26,261 nt of DNA from JALHNI01 sp031367405. GTDB taxonomy: Bacteria; Acidobacteriota; Terriglobia; Bryobacterales; Bryobacteraceae. The notes beneath the pieces were generated by a model. It saw only the letters and a list, made by a program, of their open reading frames with translations, had not been told where the DNA came from and did not search any database. The stretch is from assembly GCA_031367405.1 (NCBI GenBank), contig JANLPT010000046.1, forward strand, positions 1 through 26,261, given 5' to 3'. This document shows, piece by piece, positions 24,684-26,261 of the stretch; the stretch's first letter is position 1; the number at the start of each line of letters is the position of its first letter. The position numbers were made by a program, and so were the translations under genes.

Positions 24684-25295
24684 GTGAGCGATCACCAAGA
24701 TCTAAACAACGCAAAGTTCGTTTCCCGCCGAGGCTTTGTCCAAGGCGCTGGTGCCGTGACGGGCGCGGCGGCCCTGCTGGAACAAGAAGCTCAGGCGCAA
24801 TCTGCCGATAAATTGCTCGTTCGCGGAGCCACCACCATCACGCTCAACGTCAACGGCAAAGCCTTGAAGGCCACCGTCGAACCACGTGAGACGCTGCTCG
24901 ACACGCTGCGCCACAAGCTGCAGCACACCGGTGCCAAACGTGTCTGCGACCGCGGCACTTGCGGCGCTTGCACCATGATCGTGAATAGCAAGGTGGTTTA
25001 CTCTTGCACCATGCTCGCCGTCGACGCCGTGGGCAAAAAGATTCAGACCATCGAAAGCCTTACCGCCAACGGCAAGACGCATCCCATCGTTCCGGCCTTC
25101 GTCAACAACGACGCGCAACAATGCGGCTACTGCACCCCAGGCTTCGTGATGGCCTCCAAAGGCTTTCTGGACCGTAACCCCAACCCCACTTACGAACAAG
25201 TGAAAGACGGCCTCGGTGGCAATCTCTGCCGCTGCGGCACCTACGTCGGCATTCGCCAAGCGGTGCTTGAAGCCGCGAAGAAGTTGAAGGCATAA
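24684..25295 (+). CDS. Tat-exported [2Fe-2S] subunit of a xanthine-dehydrogenase-family oxidoreductase
   Basis: A 203-residue iron-sulfur subunit of the CoxS/XdhC-small/PaoA type, carrying electrons from the molybdenum centre. A Tat signal with SRRGFVQ (14-20) and a hydrophobic stretch (21-32) precede the domain. The N-terminal plant-type cluster uses C88, C93, C96 and C108. The second cluster uses C147, C150 (QQCGYC), C182 and C184 (CRC). The start is GTG at 24684 with AAGGAAGG upstream. The downstream molybdopterin subunit has no signal of its own, so it probably travels through Tat bound to this protein, as in periplasmic aldehyde oxidoreductases. The stop is 10 bp before the next ATG. The likely role is periplasmic oxidation of aldehydes or N-heterocycles. 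Confidence 0.93.
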   Translation: MSDHQDLNNAKFVSRRGFVQGAGAVTGAAALLEQEAQAQSADKLLVRGATTITLNVNGKALKATVEPRETLLDTLRHKLQHTGAKRVCDRGTCGACTMIVNSKVVYSCTMLAVDAVGKKIQTIESLTANGKTHPIVPAFVNNDAQQCGYCTPGFVMASKGFLDRNPNPTYEQVKDGLGGNLCRCGTYVGIRQAVLEAAKKLKA

Positions 25296-25305
25296 GGAGG
25301 AAACC

Positions 25306-26261
25306 ATGGCAACCTACACTTGGCCCGATATGAAAAATCGCAAGGTGATTGGCCAACGGCTATCACGCTTGGATGGAACTGACAAGGCGAGCGGCAAGGC
25401 GAAATACTCGTCTGACCTGATGCCCGACGGCCTGCTGCACGCCGTGTTACTGAGTTCACCCCATGCGCACGCCATTGTGCGCACGATTGACACGGCCGCC
25501 GCCGAGAAAATGCCAGGCGTCAAAAGCGTCCGCATTGTGGCCAAGGCTGGCACGGAAATCCAGTGGGCGGGCGCGGAAATCGCCTACGTCGCCGCCACCA
25601 GTGAGCCCGCCGCTCGCGATGCCGCCCGCGCCATTCAAGTGACGTACGACGTGATGCCCCACTTCGTGCGGGAAGACAAAATCACGCGCGCCGGCAATCG
25701 TGCCAAAGCCGCCGGCGAACAAATCACCGGCGACGTTGACCAAGGCTTCAAAGACGCCGCCGCTACTCACGAAGGCGAATACGCCATCCCCGTCATCACC
25801 CACTGCTGCCTCGAGCCGCACGGACAGATGATCGAGTGGAAGGGCGAGCAACTCAACTACTTCCCCTCCACGCAGAACGTCTCCGGCATCGGTGGCGATT
25901 TGGCCCGCAGCCTCGGCGTGCCCGCCTCGCAAATCAAGGTCCACATGGACCATGTGGGCGGCGGTTTCGGCGGCAAGTTCCCCTCGGACAACTGGGGCAA
26001 AGAATGCGCCAACATGTCGAAAGACGCCGGCGGCGCGCCCGTTCGCATGTATCTGGATCGCGCTCAGGAGCTCACCATCGCCGGCGTGCGACCGTCGCAC
26101 TACGCGAAAATTAAGTTAGCCGCGAAGGCCGATGGCACCCTAACGGCTTGGGAATCGAACTCCTGGTCCACCGGTGGTTTCACCGGCGGCGGCATGGCGC
26201 CCCTGCCTTACGTCTTCATCAATCTGCCCAACAAGCGCATGAACCACACTGCCGTTTCGAT
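25306..26261 (+). CDS. Molybdopterin-binding subunit of a xanthine-dehydrogenase-family enzyme (partial, cut by right edge)
   Basis: The first 318 residues of a large subunit that normally has 700-800; the frame is open to the window end. It begins at the ATG at 25306 with a strong AAGGAGG a few bases before. IGQRLSRLDGTDKASGKAKYSSD (15-37) is the typical N-terminal domain. SSPHAHAIVRTID (50-62), THCCLEPHG (165-173) and GGGFGGK (218-224) are hallmarks of the molybdenum cofactor domain. Between them, residues 70-100 are short, as in small-type aldehyde oxidase subunits. No signal peptide is seen, consistent with export together with the Tat-bearing iron-sulfur subunit. Catalytic Glu and substrate residues lie beyond the edge, so the substrate cannot be named. 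An FAD subunit is not present in the visible part. Confidence 0.92.
   Translation, partial: MATYTWPDMKNRKVIGQRLSRLDGTDKASGKAKYSSDLMPDGLLHAVLLSSPHAHAIVRTIDTAAAEKMPGVKSVRIVAKAGTEIQWAGAEIAYVAATSEPAARDAARAIQVTYDVMPHFVREDKITRAGNRAKAAGEQITGDVDQGFKDAAATHEGEYAIPVITHCCLEPHGQMIEWKGEQLNYFPSTQNVSGIGGDLARSLGVPASQIKVHMDHVGGGFGGKFPSDNWGKECANMSKDAGGAPVRMYLDRAQELTIAGVRPSHYAKIKLAAKADGTLTAWESNSWSTGGFTGGGMAPLPYVFINLPNKRMNHTAVS

Noticed and set aside
24463..24714. 83-codon minus-strand frame in the gap between Fic and iron-sulfur genes
   Set aside because: It overlaps both neighbouring genes, has no family resemblance, and the gap shows promoter and ribosome-site features for the plus strand instead.
702..25193. 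GTAAGT words as splice donors or intron ends
   Set aside because: They match the eukaryotic donor consensus only by chance; all lie inside intact bacterial reading frames.

Overview
The window is GC-rich DNA with dense gene packing, many stop/start overlaps and little intergenic space. It most resembles the chromosome of a soil or freshwater Acidobacteriota (Bryobacterales/Solibacterales type). The pointers are a very large TonB-dependent receptor with an N-terminal carboxypeptidase-regulatory-like domain, a PL22-like propeller, a ceramidase-family secreted hydrolase, a sugar isomerase next to a GlcG-like protein, and a bifunctional AroDE. This placement is inference; no rRNA or other marker gene is present. 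No tRNA, rRNA, insertion sequence, prophage or CRISPR array was seen.

Layout. 1-180: no gene found. 181-8074 (minus strand): a run of co-oriented genes read leftwards, namely methyltransferase, family-2 glycosyltransferase, two paralogous polytopic GT-C-like membrane proteins, a pyrophosphate-type phosphofructokinase, a second methyltransferase and a HigA-type antitoxin without a visible toxin. The first four look like an envelope or glycan module driven by a promoter at about 8082-8111. 8116-9483 (minus): secreted neutral-ceramidase-like hydrolase, divergent from 9532-13789 (plus): TIM-barrel sugar isomerase, GlcG-like protein, membrane-anchored alpha/beta hydrolase and a secreted esterase/peptidase-like protein. 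13793-18497 (minus): TonB-dependent receptor followed by an oligogalacturonate-lyase-like propeller, a probable oligosaccharide uptake pair. 18559-21440 (minus): thymidine kinase, a DeoC-like aldolase and AroDE. 21568-22809 (plus): a bacterial deoxyhypusine-synthase-like protein. 22990-24480 (plus): a Fic protein with an AbiEi-like N-terminus, preceded by five copies of an 18-bp repeat. 24684 to the right edge (plus): a Tat-exported [2Fe-2S] subunit and the start of a molybdopterin-binding subunit of a xanthine-dehydrogenase-family enzyme.

Most notable: (1) the five-copy repeat array, spaced mostly near whole helical turns, which ends on the promoter of the AbiEi-Fic gene; (2) a DeoC homologue translationally coupled to thymidine kinase that lacks the Schiff-base lysine; (3) strong over-representation of the word GTAAGT/ACTTAC (36 hand-counted copies, 11 extended to GTAAGTGC), all inside coding regions but in several codon phases; (4) a PL22-like protein that seems to lack the usual metal-binding histidines. 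All counts were made by eye and motif assignments from memory of the families.
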